From NCBI GenBank assembly GCA_947568835.1, contig OX387607.1:11051701-11115700 (forward strand): a stretch of 64,000 nucleotides of DNA, given 5' to 3'. The notes under the pieces were generated by a model, which saw nothing but the letters and a program-made list of their open reading frames with translations, made no database searches and was not told where the DNA came from. This stretch comes from Protonemura montana. Its lineage: Eukaryota > Arthropoda > Insecta > Plecoptera > Nemouridae. Positions 11,966 through 24,090 of the stretch are shown piece by piece (the first letter of the stretch is position 1; each line of letters begins with the position of its first letter). Position numbers and translations under genes: made by a program.

Positions 11966-13580
11966 TAGCGTTTTGGTTCATTTGAAAACGAATGTCATAG
12001 TTCTGCGATCGATCTGAACAAAGTATACTTTTCAAGCTCGAATTTACCAAAATCCCAAGTCTAGTTTAAGGTTAAAATTTTGAGGAGAATGGTCCCTGCA
12101 GCTTTAATCGTTTTTGTTTAGTTGACTCGTACTTTTATAGCCAACGCCCCTGATTTCAATGTTTACCTGCAGGCTGGATCCAGGAGTAAAATATTCTCAG
12201 AGACCAATGTCACAAGATGTGCCTGAAAAAGTAGGAAAACATACTAATATAGACAGACAAATTAAAGTCCTACGTTTTAGGTACACATTCTAGAATGTTC
12301 TAGATGCAGGATTAAGTATGGACACACTAAGTGTCATTTTTCGAAAATATAATTACTTTTTCATTTACGTTTTCCTGAACTTGGATTACAAGATAATTTT
12401 TAGGGGCTCATTTTGGCATGTGGAGAAATTATTTTTAAAAACAAACCCTGTTTATTTCTAAGTGAAAATATTTATCAACAACACAGTAAAATTCTAACAT
12501 TCTTACTCTGACGATACGGTCAAAAAATCTCCGAAAAAATTTGTCAAAAATGACTAAGGGTCAAAAATCACCTTGAACAATAACATTGACTCTCTGCAAT
12601 CGTGTACATTAAAAAAGCTAAGCTATGGTTCAAAGAGTTTGGTACAACCGGCAATTAAGATTCTGACTATATTCTGCTAAATTGACATCTAAAATGTACA
12701 TGTTTTCGGATGAAACTTCGAAAAAGATGCGCTCCGGTGAGTAGATGGAAGGCCAAGTAACTTTTAAATCGCAGAAAGTAGCATGAAAATAGAACTTCAT
12801 AGTGTATCGTTAACTTACGATAGGTATTTTTTTAAGATGAGTTGAACTGTTGATACCTAGCAATTGATAAACATAAATCGGACAAATGTGTAATTAAAAA
12901 ACCCTATGCACCTGAGTTTTTGGTATCTCGTGGAATTCTCGTGGAGAGGTCAGTATTTTCTTTTGATGACTCACCATTCTAGTAAACAGTCGGCGTTTCA
13001 GTCTTTGACCTTGCTCTTAATTTGATCGCTCCAATCTTATGCAACTCAAAACGAGTAGTTAGAAGCAGAAAAAACGGTGTTTCACCACGAGTTAATTGCT
13101 AACCCATCCATCTAAGCTATCTCTCATTGTTCCGCCACCTTAAAGTATTCATTAGCCAGAAACGGCCCTTGCCACTGAGGCGGGGAAACTTGTTTTTTTA
13201 CTACACGCTCTTGGTCGTGAAAAGGCCTTAGTTCGAGTCCAGTTCGGTGCTGGTTGTCTCTCATCCCGACCTCTTGAAGGTCGATCTCAATGGTGTCAGA
13301 GCCCAAAAGATCAGGCTATTCAATGTTGACTACACAATGTTCTCTTCTCATGCGTTCATTGCGTAAGATACGTGTGGATAATAAAATAGGTCCAGCGTTC
13401 ACGGTGTAGTTAGCTATACTTCATTTCAGCTTACAAAGTAGATTCTTTTGCAAGTTAGATTGAAAATTCATGTTGTAAGCTTTTGTCTCAGCTGTAAACC
13501 CTGATGTAAGCTCAGTGTCGGACTGGCTCCAAAAGGCCCCGGCGGCAATGAGACTTTTGGGGCCCCGCAAAGCCCATGCC

Positions 13581-13582
<2 letters not shown>

Positions 13583-13611
<29 letters not shown>
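13583..13611 (+). repeat. Homopolymer run of 29 G
   Basis: Uninterrupted G tract inside the hAT-like element. It could form a G-quadruplex, and its exact length is likely to vary between individuals or be unreliable in assembly. Confidence 0.9.
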
Positions 13612-13798
13612 TCCGCCAAGCAGGAAAGGAATGTATATGAAAGGTGGTGTATAGGTAAACTAAGGGTTGTATACACATAAACTGTTAGCAGCGCCCAAGT
13701 CCGGCGTTAGAGAATGGAGATTGTATTGATACAATGATCGATCAATGGCCAATTTGAAATTAATTAAACCAAAATTATACACCTATGACGTATCGATA

Positions 13799-13857
13799 GC
13801 CCAGTGGGATGGTCGTGAGTTCCAATGCGTGGGGTCCGCAATTCGACTCCCGGCACC
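13799..13857 (+). repeat. tRNA-like sequence within the hAT-like element
   Basis: Contains an A-box-like TAGCCCAGTGGGATGGTCG and a B-box-like GCAATTCGACTCCCGGC in tRNA-like spacing. A full cloverleaf is not convincing. Read as a tRNA-derived sequence captured by the element. Confidence 0.5.
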
Positions 13858-14194
13858 TCCTTCTTTTGTCTTTCAAAGCCCTTCACCTGGAACATGGATC
13901 AAGTGAAGGGATGGGGAGAGATGATCCGAAATATAACTTTCATGATTTTTTTTTTACCAAGTCTAAAATCAAGTGTTTATATACGACTTCCACCAACCTG
14001 TTGCCATCAGGGCAGCGTGGCTCAATGATAACAAGCACTGGCTATTTGCAACATTAAGACAACAGAATCAAATGACTATAAATTAAAAAATGTTTTAAAA
14101 AACTTCCTTATTGTAAATGGGGGCCCTGGCCGGCTGGAGGCCCCGGCGGCATTTGCCGCCTGGCTGCCCTGGCCAGTCCGACACTGTGTAAGCT

Positions 14195-15932
14195 GTTTGC
14201 CAAAAGTGAAAGATCTGTCTAATAACAATATAAGAAAACAATCCTGTTGGCTATTCAAATCTATTCTTACTTTCTTGTCTTTGCTTTTTATTGGCACTTT
14301 ATGCATTTCAATTATTTTTCATTTCTTTTTTGTTTTTAGCATTGAATACCTGCATTCACAGTTTTTGTTTGTTTTTATCATTGAAACAAACACAGACAGG
14401 CCCTAAGCCTTGTGGAGGCATAGATCATAGCCACCTGCAATCACTTTTTTTCTATATGATTGTGATCTGTGTTATTTTAGTTGGCTGTGCATGAACAGTT
14501 TTAAAACTTGTTTGAGAAAAAGTATAAATAGAAAAAATCAAAATAAATACATTTGACAAGTGTTAAAAAAAAAACACTTGAATTTTTAAATCCACTTTTT
14601 TTCTGGGTCCTAGCTTTCATACACTAGAACAGAACTAAAACGAATAGATTTTAGTTACAACCAAAAATATAACTAAAAGCAATCATTTCTGGTCAGAACT
14701 AATCAACCAAAAATGTGTATCGACAATGTTTAGACACACGGGACTTAAGTACCTATTACCAGCATGTAATACTTTGATATGCAACTTTAAAAGCAACAAT
14801 AACCGTGACCTACCAGTCATAACAAATGGCATATGCTTTGGGCTCGCCGATCGCGCTCAGGTAGCACGCACAAAAAAAACTCTCACTCACGTCGCACAAG
14901 TAGATGGCCTTCGGTTTCTTTCTCCACTGTTGAGATGCCGACTCTCTAAGTATGACGTAAAGAGACGGCATGCACCTTACGGTCATTGGTTTCGGCGGCC
15001 TGCCACATGCCTGTGTCATCTGGTGCGTTACAGGTAAACCGTGGAGCAAAAAGTATCGCAAAACGCTAGCGCAGGATCATTTTACCAGATGGTTATATTT
15101 TATTCTAATGCCAAACGCAAAAAGCAAGCCTGGTGCAGAACGTTTAGAGTGAACATGTCACTTGCGTTTAACTGGGTTTATCGATTTCTAGCAGTAGGTA
15201 TTTTTCCACACATTTTTTCAAGTCAATATTAACCACTGAAAGATGTTATCAGTCACGACTCATTGTTTGGGCTGTGTTGCTGAATGCATTGCCTTGCATT
15301 GCAAAGCGATTTATGATAAACACCAGTTCTGCTCATCCTGGTATATTTTTGGGCAACACAGTTAAGATAGTCAAATTGAGACAAATTGAAATGTTGACTC
15401 TTTACAAAATGAACACATATATAAAAATGACCCTCCGATTATTGCCACTTTAAAAATTGAAAAACCAGATCATCTGTATTATTGGGACGTACCATAACTT
15501 CTACCAATTGTTAAAGTTTTTATAAATGACTTTCTAAAGTGCGCTATTACTGCTAATAAAATTATTGTTACCATCATACTTTCGATGTTCAGTGTCACCA
15601 AAGTTCGTGTATTATAGGTGTTCAGAGAAACATCGAGTCTCAGGCCAGGCAATAAAAAGCTGTTACTTAATTTAGAAATTACTTAAAATCAAGTCAAGAT
15701 AGGGTGATCAAAAGCTCGATTAGTAATCCTAATTTTGTTAATTACAGACAACCATCAAAAGCGACGCAGTTCCTCGAAGTATTTTTGCATCTTAGTGTAC
15801 CGACGTAGTTTACGTTCGTCCGCCTTCCCCTGAAGGTGATTGAGCGAGGATCCGGTCAAACCTGTCAGGAGTACGTTCAGTCATCGGGATCAGAGTCTCA
15901 CCTGGCAGAGAAAGGTCCACATCGTCTTCGTG
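14195..15932. other. Intergenic, upstream of CRAL-TRIO gene 2
   Basis: AT-rich spacer, with the promoter and 5' UTR of gene 2 expected at its right end. A GC-richer patch at about 14,830-15,030 shows open frames on both strands but no recognisable domain. Confidence 0.5.
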
Positions 15933-18900
15933 ATGGCTCTGATTCAAGCGTCTGAGGAAAGTCTGACGATGATTTTCAAGGAGCTCGGCACGAACCAGAC
16001 TAAAGTCACCGAGGATGTCAAGGTGCTGAAGACTTGGCTTCATCAGCAACCTCATCTGCCGCACATCGAGGGTAAGCTATCAAAGGAGAGGAAATGTGTG
16101 TGAGAAAGTGATAATGAAGTTATAGTGCAAGTTATAATAGCTGCCAGTCTCAGAAAAAGTAATTTAAAAATATAATGCATATCATATAATATATTATTAT
16201 TTTATTATCATGTTATTGTTGTTATTGTTATGTTATATTGACATATATTTTTATAGGTCTAGCTTCCTTTCCAAATATTATTTATTAATTTAGATAACAT
16301 TTTTCCTTTAAATTATTTACTCTGAATTATATACTCTAAATCATCATCTAAATCACAAGGCAACATAAAACATGTCCAAAAATATATTGAAGCAATTGCT
16401 TTCCTATTTAATTCGGTACTTTTCACAGTTTCTCAATTGGCACATTTCGACATGTACCGTAATTCGAAAGTTGTCATTTTTAATGTTCCACAAAAAATAA
16501 TCCATTGCATGATTACTTTACCTACAAAAATGGAGGATGCTACTTTGATGCTACTAGATTGAGATCGTTTGGAGATTTAAGATTTTTTTTCGTTATTTTT
16601 CCCAGATTACTCGCATTTGGTTGGCATTCATGTACCGATAATTTGAATCGTAATTATTTAGCTGTTCGAATTGTTATAATGGTCGACCTCAAGCGTCATC
16701 GGGTGGCACCTACCGTTACCACGTGCTTAGAAGAAAGCCTAACACTACCGCTGACTCTTTGACTTTATAAATACACTTTTTGTAAAACAAAATAAGATCA
16801 ATATCACTGCATACAAAAGAGGAAACAAGTTCACTGTTAAGTTTAATTGTTTTTCAATCTGAGAAACGTTTCAGTTACGCTGCCTTGGACGTAGCTTTTC
16901 GTGATGTAACAGAGACTTGGAGGTCGCCTACTGATTTTACGAAAGTTCTTACCATGTACTGGTTCATAAAACACATCATCGACGCCATCACCAACACGCA
17001 GTTTTATGTCTGGGCGTAACAAATAATCAGCAAATTCTCTCGAGTCGAATGGCACATGTTTAACACCTTAATAAACTGACGTAAATACAGAACCGACCAA
17101 TGCAACCTCGAGCGAACCTTCTCATATATCCACCGCTTGAGATTTACGAAAAGTGAGAACTACTCTAACATTTGCGAAGACAAAATTTAGAACCTGTGCA
17201 GTTGAATTGTATTAATAAAATGTATGGGGTTTTTAACTTCCGGTTCAAGAGAAAATTGCCAGTTAAAAATTGGATCAGGCATTGGTTGGGTGACCATCAT
17301 ACCTACGACCAGTTGTGTGTGGGAGAGAGGTTGGTGGGAGACATTTTAGTACACTAACATAATATCCTTTGTTTCTGACCCTTTAGACAGCATGGCATTT
17401 GTGGTGCACCGTCCTTCAAATTGTCAAATCTTGTGCCAATCTGGTGGTCTCCTTGGTGCTCTTCTAGAGGAGTAGGCTTTGTGCCGGCACCGAGTTTCCC
17501 GCCTTGTTTTAAGTCTAAGATCGGTCTGTCATCCGTCATGATCTTCATCATCAACCACTTATTCACTGACGCCATCTGACTAGGGCCACAAGCCCAGTTG
17601 CCAAAATATTCGTGGTAAACACCTCAACCAATCAATTTCAGCAACATGAGATTTCTAGACTTGGTCTCTATTTTAGACGACTTCGTATTGGAGAACATGC
17701 TGCTGCGTTGCAAGTGCAGCGTGGAGCGAGCGAAGCGAGCTTGGGACATGCACTTTACCCTGAAGACGGCGTTGCCAGAGTTCTTCGGTGAACGCGATCC
17801 AATGAACCCAGGCCTGCAACGCACAATGAAGAACATGTGAGTTGAACACCGGCTCCTGCCACCAGGGGCGCAGCGTGAGTGCATAATTCTCATTTTGGAA
17901 GAGAAGGAATTAGAAATGGTGAAATTCAGATGTAAAGGTCCAATTCTTTTTTTTTTTTTATGCATTGCCTTTTTATGCAATGCTTTTAAACTTTCAGTTA
18001 TGCCCCGAAGTATTTTTTTAGTAACTGTCCCATAGTTTTTCAACCTTCAATACGTGTTCCCATTACGTTTTCTCAGCTCGCTTTAAATACAAAACTAAAT
18101 CCAGTGGGCTTAAAGAAAACGTTATGTTTGTAATTTATTACATACCTACTATGTGAGGTTGCAGTATCTTCTTTAAAAAGAACATAGTTTTTGTCATTGA
18201 TTTACTGTTTAAATATATTTTCAACATCATCTTAAAACAGCAGTGCCATACCTTTTTAACGCCTTCTTTTCGTCTTCCCGCGCAGGGCGATCGCCCCTCT
18301 GCCCCGACTCACCAAAGAAGGCTACCGGGTGACTGTGCTCAAGGCCATGAGCAAAGACGCGGCCGACTTCAAGCCCGAGCTCTTTTACAAGTTCTCCTTG
18401 ATGATCGGCGACGTGCGCTTCATGGAGGTGACCATCTCTAGCCCAAATCCCCCTTCACGACATAAACTCCTAACTAAATGCACAATAAGTTACGACTCTT
18501 GCAGACTTTCAAAGCCTGAGAGCTGATTTTTCAGTGACACGTTAGGCAGTAAACAGACCGTTAGCAAACAAAAAACATCTTTTGGTTGACTGTTGCCAGG
18601 GTTATTACAAATTAAGGGACTGTTAGGCTCTTAACAGACCACTGATAAACCGGCTCTAAGTCTGTAAACTCTAGGATGCTATAATAGCTGAGTGTTTGGA
18701 TAAGTGGGAGGTTTTTGTTGTAAAAACAATCCTGTTCAATCGCCCTAACGACACCAAAATACAGGTGTATTGTTTTAGAGATCAAATTTTTGGTCAGAAG
18801 CCAAAAAATGTCCAGAAGAGTTACAAGAAAATTATGTAAGATTTGACTACTTTGGCCATTCGCCACGCTCCTTACTTGCCAAGTTGCACATCTTATTAGA

Positions 18901-20595
18901 CTACAAGTACCATGAGGAAATCGGTTTTGAGGGCGTGAAAAGATGTCGTGAAGACGAGTTAGTGAAAATGACTCCTTTTTTCGCTCGTCAGTTATCACGT
19001 TATCTTTAGGACAATGCACCACGTATGTTCTCAGGACAAGAGTGTGGGCGACCTCTACATCTACGACCTCGAGCACGTGGGGATGGGTCACTTGGCAAGA
19101 GTCACGCTGCCAATGCTTAAGAAACTAGAGCTCATCTGTGCGGTAAGACCACGAATTATTATGTTTACAAATCTAGTCAGAGGCCCAGCGGTAATGGTAA
19201 AATGTCTTCACGGAAAGAACCAACTGATAAACCGACGAAAATGGTCTTTGGTATTTTTGCTTCTAGGCTGAATCACTTTATTTTTTAAAAGAGTTACAAA
19301 ATTACCTGTATATGGTAAGTTTTTTTTTTTGATTTGAAACGTTTTGTGAAAAACATCAGGTATGTTCAGCTGTAGGTACACAAAATACTATTGATTATTT
19401 GAAAGTGTCGTCAATACTGGAGCTACCTTTTGGTCCTTATTGAGTGAAAAACACACAAAATTAATTATTTTATACATGGCGAGTAAAATTATAGATTTCC
19501 CACCACTTGCTACGCTCATCGACGATGTTTTACATATGTTTGCTAAAAACAATAACTGCCAGCTTAATACTCATCTCTATTATCAGTCAATCAGATATTT
19601 ATATTTTCATCTTAATATCAGGCTCTTTATTTAAATGGACATTGTAAATCTGGTCCAGTATTTCAAATAAAAAACATGACAGAAGTTTAGATACAAACAG
19701 AGGCATTGGGCTTGCGTGATAATATAGTTAAGATTTAAGTGAAAGGTATCTTTTTATAAGACATTGTTTCAAACCCTTTCAGTTTCAGAGGATGGATTCA
19801 CAAAACGAAGTTTAAGTTTAACCTCAGAGTTCATAAATGTTCAGTCTCATGTTTTAGAAGTTGTTGACACGGTTATAACAACTTTCCCCCAAAAGTATGA
19901 AGAGGGAACTCTGGAGACTGGCATATTTCTTCTCACACAGGAGGGATACCGCGCCCGCATCAAAGGTGTGCATTTCGTCAACGCCCCTGCCGTGGTCGAC
20001 GTGGTCATGGGTATGGTCAAGTCGGTGCTGAAAAGCAAACTGGCAGCGCGACATCACTCACACACCTCCATGGACTCCCTACACGACTTCATAGAACGAG
20101 ATGTGTTACCCAAGGATTATGGGGGCTCCGAAAGATCCCTCGAGGAAATCGCAGGTACAGTCTAGCCATTGAGAGAACAACTCACCAACTAGAGCGATTC
20201 GCTTTTAATCACTTTAATCACTTCAGAAGATACAATTCCATGACGAAAATGTTTAACCCTGTATACAAAAACTTGTAAAATTGCAAATTGTATTTTAACA
20301 AATTAGGTACCAATGCAATGAAATGGAGACCACGGGGCCCAAGAAACGCCATTTCAAGAGTCTCTAGCCGTTTGACAAAATATTTCGACCCAGATTCTTA
20401 TCATGCATTCTTACCAAGATTCTTATTTTGGTCCTGACAGACGCGTGGCGCAAGAAGACGGAGTCCTACAGGGATTGGTTCCTGGAGCAGGATGTAACCG
20501 GCAAGGCAGACGAGTCAAAACGTCCTGGCAAAACATTCAACACCTCGGAGTTTTTTGGATTTGAGGGTACTTTCAAGAAACTGGTCGTCGACTAG
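15933..20595 (+). CDS. CRAL-TRIO domain protein 2 (alpha-tocopherol transfer protein-like), complete
   Basis: Six exons: 15933-16071, 17677-17836, 18286-18427, 19035-19142, 19941-20154 and 20441-20595 (TAG), all with GT/AG borders, giving 918 bases and 305 residues. The start ATG (MALIQAS) matches that of gene 3. Residues about 47-99 form the CRAL-TRIO-N helical region (LLRCKCSVERAKRAWDMHF). Residues about 100-254 are the lipid-binding domain, with GDLYIYDLEHVGMGH, IKGVHFVNAPAVVDV and LPKDYGG. The protein ends FGFEGTFKKLVVD. The family carries hydrophobic ligands between membranes; the ligand here is unknown. Every intron position and phase equals that of gene 3, showing tandem duplication. 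The terminal exon is also part of a 1.7-kb segment repeated 19.6 kb downstream. Confidence 0.92.
17262..17610 (+). repeat. 5S-derived SINE, degraded
   Basis: Plus-strand copy. GGTTGGGTGACCATC marks the end of the 5S-like head. The body contains GGTGCTCTTCTAGAGGAGTA and GCCGGCACCGAGTTTCCCG, seen in complement in the other copies. Diverged. It lies in intron 1 of CRAL-TRIO gene 2, just before exon 2. Confidence 0.6.
19163..19250 (+). repeat. Dispersed repeat family R1, short fragment
   Basis: Only the opening part is recognisable (CTAGTCAGAGGCCCAGCGGTAATG). It lies just after exon 4 of CRAL-TRIO gene 2. Confidence 0.35.
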
Positions 20596-21924
20596 ATAAT
20601 CTATGGTACACGGAGGGGTATGAATTTTTCCTCGGACAAACAGCGAGAGATGGAATTTGTTTTAAGGAAGATGTGCATTATTGTCTAACAATTAATTTGA
20701 ACAGTTTCTGATCAAAATAGTTTCAGTTTTTCTACGCCAAAAAAATCTGAAATTTTACGAACTCCATGATTAAATCTGGTAACTTTTTTATAAACTATCT
20801 TCTTCTAAGAGATTCTGGAATGAACACAGTTTGCTCTTAGGAGAGCAAAAAATTTGAATGTTGCCACTAAATTAACGCAAATAGGAGATAGTAAATATAT
20901 ATCCATATCTATTACTTTTTTTTTTTGGTGGAATGCGATGTTTTGTTTGGGCAGAGCTGCAAAAAGCTTGAGTTTCTTGGTTATGAAAGAGACGTAGGCT
21001 GGAAATATTCTGCAGTAAAGTTAGTCGAGTTCATGATGCATTTGATTGTAAAAATGTATACAAACTTTCTTCAGCGATTTGATTTGTTGGTAGCTTATTC
21101 ATTGATTGATTATTGATGCTAAACGACGCACTGTTTTGACAACGGGCCATGTGGCACCGGTCTACTAGCGTCGGGAAATGAGGATGTTGAGAAGCCTATT
21201 CCACATAAAAGAGAGGAGGGGAAACCCGGTACCGGCACCTAGCCTACTCCTGCGGAAAAGCACCAAGGGGACAACTGGCTTAACTTCCCTTCCGGGACAA
21301 CGCGAACACCAGGATTCCTCCACAAATCCATGGTATCGAGAAGTTGATAGGCAAGGCGAATGAAGTTGCTCTACTAACTTTCATCCCTTCAAAATCTCTT
21401 CCGAGCAGAACGATGGTCAGTGGTACCCATCTTATACCTGACCTAGCACAGTGTTGATTAACTTCGGTGATCTTATGATAACAGGTGTTTTTAAAACGCT
21501 AAACCGTTCGATACTCTTTTCATCTTAACCTCCAGCAGTTTTTATTTAGCTGGAAAGTGTAAAACCATTTTTTTTTTTAAGGAGAATTTTAAGTGTGAGT
21601 TACTCTTTAAGCACAAATTCAAGAAAACGTAAATGTATTTTAGGCATCTAGCGCTCGCTACTCTTTAATTCGCTTCTTATGTTTAAGAATGTCGTGTTAA
21701 CATAAGAAGGTGAAACGGTGCATAAACATGCACCGTCCGTCGGTGAGTCGTCCATGACAACGACAAGCAGTCATTATCTTTTTGCACATATATACTTATC
21801 AATAGAAATCTTTTTACAGTTACAATCCAACGAGTTTTTATTTCATTGTAGTGATCGTCACGTTATTTGGACTTACATGCGGAGAGAGAACCAACCCATG
21901 GAGGCAAATGAAAGTCATTCGGAA
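20191..21924 (+). repeat. Segmental duplication copy A (includes last exon of gene 2)
   Basis: 1,734 bases repeated in direct orientation at 39,796-41,526. By eye the copies differ by a few substitutions per hundred bases and a few small indels. The segment contains the end of intron 5 and all of exon 6 of CRAL-TRIO gene 2, its 3' flank, and an antisense 5S SINE. The right edge meets the minisatellite at 21,933. The two copies enclose the large tRNA-like composite repeat. Confidence 0.9.
21097..21510 (-). repeat. 5S rRNA-derived SINE within duplication copy A
   Basis: Antisense. The ATTGATTGATTATTGATG tail complement is at the left. GACAACGGGCCATGTGGC and CACCAAGGGGACAACTGG lie in the body. 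The degraded 5S-like head lies at about 21,410-21,480, where the complement of GATGGTCAGTGGTACCCATC matches box C. The copy at 40,694 is its duplicate. Confidence 0.7.
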
Positions 21925-21932
21925 GGGTCATT

Positions 21933-22066
21933 CCCAGATCTCCCAGATCTCCCAGATCTCCCAGATCTCCCCGGTCTCCCAGATCTCCCAGATCTCCCAG
22001 ATCTCCCAGATCTTCCAGATCTCCCCGGTCTCCCAGATCTTCCCGGTCTCCCAGATCTCCCAGATA
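21933..22066 (+). repeat. 9-bp minisatellite, consensus CCCAGATCT
   Basis: About 15 tandem copies of CCCAGATCT with CCCCGGTCT variants. It reads open in one frame as a PDL/PGL tripeptide repeat, but the frame has no gene context. It begins 9 bases after the edge of duplication copy A. The same CTCCCAGATC motif occurs singly at 22,345 and 56,640 at the matching position of both tRNA-like composite elements, so the array may be an expansion of that motif. Confidence 0.85.
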
Positions 22067-22340
22067 TTAGGTTGCCCTTACGGCTGAAAAAAGTACATGC
22101 AAGCAGAGATAGTTTTAAATATGACGTAAAGAATTTTATGATTACGCATTGTTTTTATAATACTGACGAATTTTAAAATTTTAAAGAATGTGAATGTAAA
22201 TGCGAGGAATGTTTAAAAACCAAACTATTGTGATGGTTTTTATCACTAGACAATTTTTATTGCTTGTGCTAACAACAATATTGTAATTACGCAAAGGGCA
22301 TGCACCTAAGTGCAATAAAATGTCTTGTAATAAATAAATA
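22067..22340 (+). repeat. Probable LINE 3' tail remnant
   Basis: AT-rich, ending in GTGCAATAAAATGTC and then TAATAAATAAATAAA. This resembles the 3' end and simple tail of a non-LTR retrotransposon. No coding motif remains. Confidence 0.35.
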
Positions 22341-22657
22341 AAATCTCCCAGATCAACGAGTGTCAGAAAGCGAGGGTCGCTGGTTCGATGCCGGGTCGTG
22401 CAGCTCCCAGGTTGTCAGGACAAGGTAAGTAAAATGTGAACAATTTCCGTCTTCTAGAAACTTTCGTTGCAAAGAGAAGATAATTCCAGGTCAGTTCATG
22501 TACAGGCGTTTCACGATGATGGGCAATATTGAAGTTTCGAAATATTTTTTAATTGAAAATCTTCGATGCAGTGGCTGAGAATTTGTTCAGATTCTTCGCT
22601 GCCGACGTCACAGTTCAACAGTTTATTAATCCCAAAAAATCCCTACATTCTCGATCA

Positions 22658-22735
22658 GCTCGGATGGTCGAGCGGTTAGACTGCTTGTCTGCTATGGTAG
22701 TCGTACCGAGTTCGATTCTCGTCATCGTAGGAATC
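22658..22735 (+). repeat. tRNA-like sequence, left arm of composite element 2
   Basis: A-box-like GATGGTCGAGCGGTTAGAC and B-box-like CCGAGTTCGATTCTCGTC, with a T-arm that can pair (CGAG with CTCG). The anticodon arm is not convincing. The inverted counterpart is in every array unit, for example 23,702-23,774. Confidence 0.5.
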
Positions 22736-22967
22736 TTTATGTTTATCAATCACACATGAAGAATTTTGTTATCAGTTAATTTTCCAATACGGGTTAGTTC
22801 CAGCGTGGCCACCAGGTAGCGCCGACATCGACGTCACAGATCATGTTTTGAAAATGTAATTCAAAAAATGTAATTCAACGACTCTCAACGACTCTCGTTT
22901 GTTTAAGTAATTCGTTAGTGTTTTATTCGTTTAGTAATTTTTTCCAAACCCAAAAAGTGTTCGTGCA

Positions 22968-23032
22968 CCAGGTTACGAACCCAAGGCCACTGCGGTCAGA
23001 AGCAGCGACTCTGCCAACTAAGCCACCACGAC
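22968..23032 (-). repeat. tRNA-like sequence, diverged unit edge
   Basis: The complement carries a B-box-like TGGGTTCGTAACCTGG and an A-box-like TGGTGGCTTAGTTGGCAG. It is a diverged version of the fourth tRNA-like sequence of the array unit. Confidence 0.45.
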
Positions 23033-23701
23033 GTTATTGATTCTGATTGCCTTTAATTTACCATGTGACAATGCCAGCCTTTGACAGCCGATCGAGTAGT
23101 CACCTGTTACCGACTAATTGATCAAGTTCGTTTGATACCCAACAGGTAGCGCTAACATCAAAAAAGCACACACTAGCGCTGGTTCAGTGATACTTGGCAC
23201 ATGTCTAGGGGGTCGAGTGCTTCAATAAATTACTGGCCCTGCACCAGTCGGTCTCCATCGTCTTGCTGGTCCACGTCGGATCTTGGCAAGCGATGGAAGC
23301 TCTTTTTCTTGGAGTGGCTAATTGCCACTCCCACCCCTCGCTGGAGGCTGGGTCCAGTCTTGTACGGACTCTTCCCTCTCTTTGCACTTAGTGCAGGGAT
23401 TGGTGAAGATGCCAGGTGTATCTGACGTCACATGTCAAGTATTTGTGACATAGCGCCTGGGGCCTAATAAGTCTGATCTCAAACATACGCCGCGAGCGTT
23501 GCGCTGACGTCATCACCATCCGTTCTCAACTCCGCAATCGAAATTAAATTTTCAAATGGCGTCGCGACGTCGACGGTGGCGCCACCTGTGAGCCAGGCTG
23601 GAACTAATCAGGACTGGGAAAATTTTTCAAAATAAAAAAATAAAATCGTAGAAAGACAAAAATGATTGTGGCCAACAAAAAGTAAAAACAAAAATTAGTC
23701 C

Positions 23702-23774
23702 AAGACGAGAATCGAAATCGGTACCCTCTGCACATCAGTCAGTCACTCTATCCGCCCGACCACTCGAGCCGCTA
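23702..23774 (-). repeat. tRNA-like sequence 1 of array unit (first copy)
   Basis: The complement has an A-box-like GAGTGGTCGGGCGGATAGAG and, about 35 bases on, a B-box-like CGATTTCGATTCTCG. Copies recur in units 2-8 at the array period; the truncated last unit lacks it. Possibly able to bind TFIIIC, but a full cloverleaf is not seen. Confidence 0.5.
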
Positions 23775-24024
23775 TAAAGGAGAGATGTTTTTTGGAAGTA
23801 ATAAACTGTTGAAGTGTGACGACAGCAGCGAAGACTCCGAACAAATCGTCAGCCACTGCATCGATGAATTTTAATCAAAATATATCTGGAATGCATCAGT
23901 AGACTTCATCAAATATGGATGCCCACCATCGGAAATATTTCCCAAGTCTTGATCAGTTTATTCATCCTGAATATTTCGCCTTGGGCGAACAAACTGTCAT
24001 TCAACACATCATGCGTCCAAACAA

Positions 24025-24090
24025 TGGACGAGATTCGAACTGGTCGCATTGGCCAACTCATTTGAGTCCCAGCCTTTGACCAGTGATACG
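24025..24090 (-). repeat. tRNA-like sequence 2 of array unit (first copy)
   Basis: The complement carries a B-box-like CCAGTTCGAATCTCGTCC preceded by a GAGTTGGCCAATGCGACC region. The A box (TGGTCAAAGGCTGGG) is weak. Present in every unit, including the truncated last one. Confidence 0.4.

Larger units (their letters stand above)
13505..14194. mobile_element. Non-autonomous hAT-like element with 8-bp target duplication
   Basis: The element runs 13,513-14,186 (674 bp) between perfect 8-bp direct repeats TGTAAGCT at 13,505-13,512 and 14,187-14,194. Its ends are inverted: CAGTGTCGGACTGGC on the left and the complement of GCCAGTCCGACACTG on the right. A subterminal GGCCCCGGCGGCA block is also inverted. 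An 8-bp duplication fits hAT (P elements also make 8 bp). There is no transposase frame. Inside are a run of 29 G residues and a tRNA-like sequence (13,799-13,857). Confidence 0.85.

Noticed and set aside
14810..15061. Overlapping open frames on both strands upstream of CRAL-TRIO gene 2
   Set aside because: No domain, no consistent codon pattern and no splice structure.
21933..22066. CRISPR-like regular repeat
   Set aside because: 9-bp tandem repeats without spacers in a eukaryotic sequence; a minisatellite.
21718..22176. 152-codon frame with PDL tripeptide repeats
   Set aside because: The repeats are the 9-bp minisatellite read in frame. The upstream part is duplicated sequence whose other copy runs into a different end, and no splice or gene context supports it.
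22371..22735. Possible functional tRNA genes
   Set aside because: A and B boxes are recognisable, but anticodon and acceptor stems do not pair well by eye, so these are listed as tRNA-like repeats only.
23201..23425. Open frame starting MSRGSSAS, repeated in every array unit
   Set aside because: Frames of similar length exist on the opposite strand of the same block. Small indels in units 6 and 8 and the deletion in the last unit shorten or divert it, there is no domain, and it ends within repeat sequence. It is conserved because the array is homogenised.
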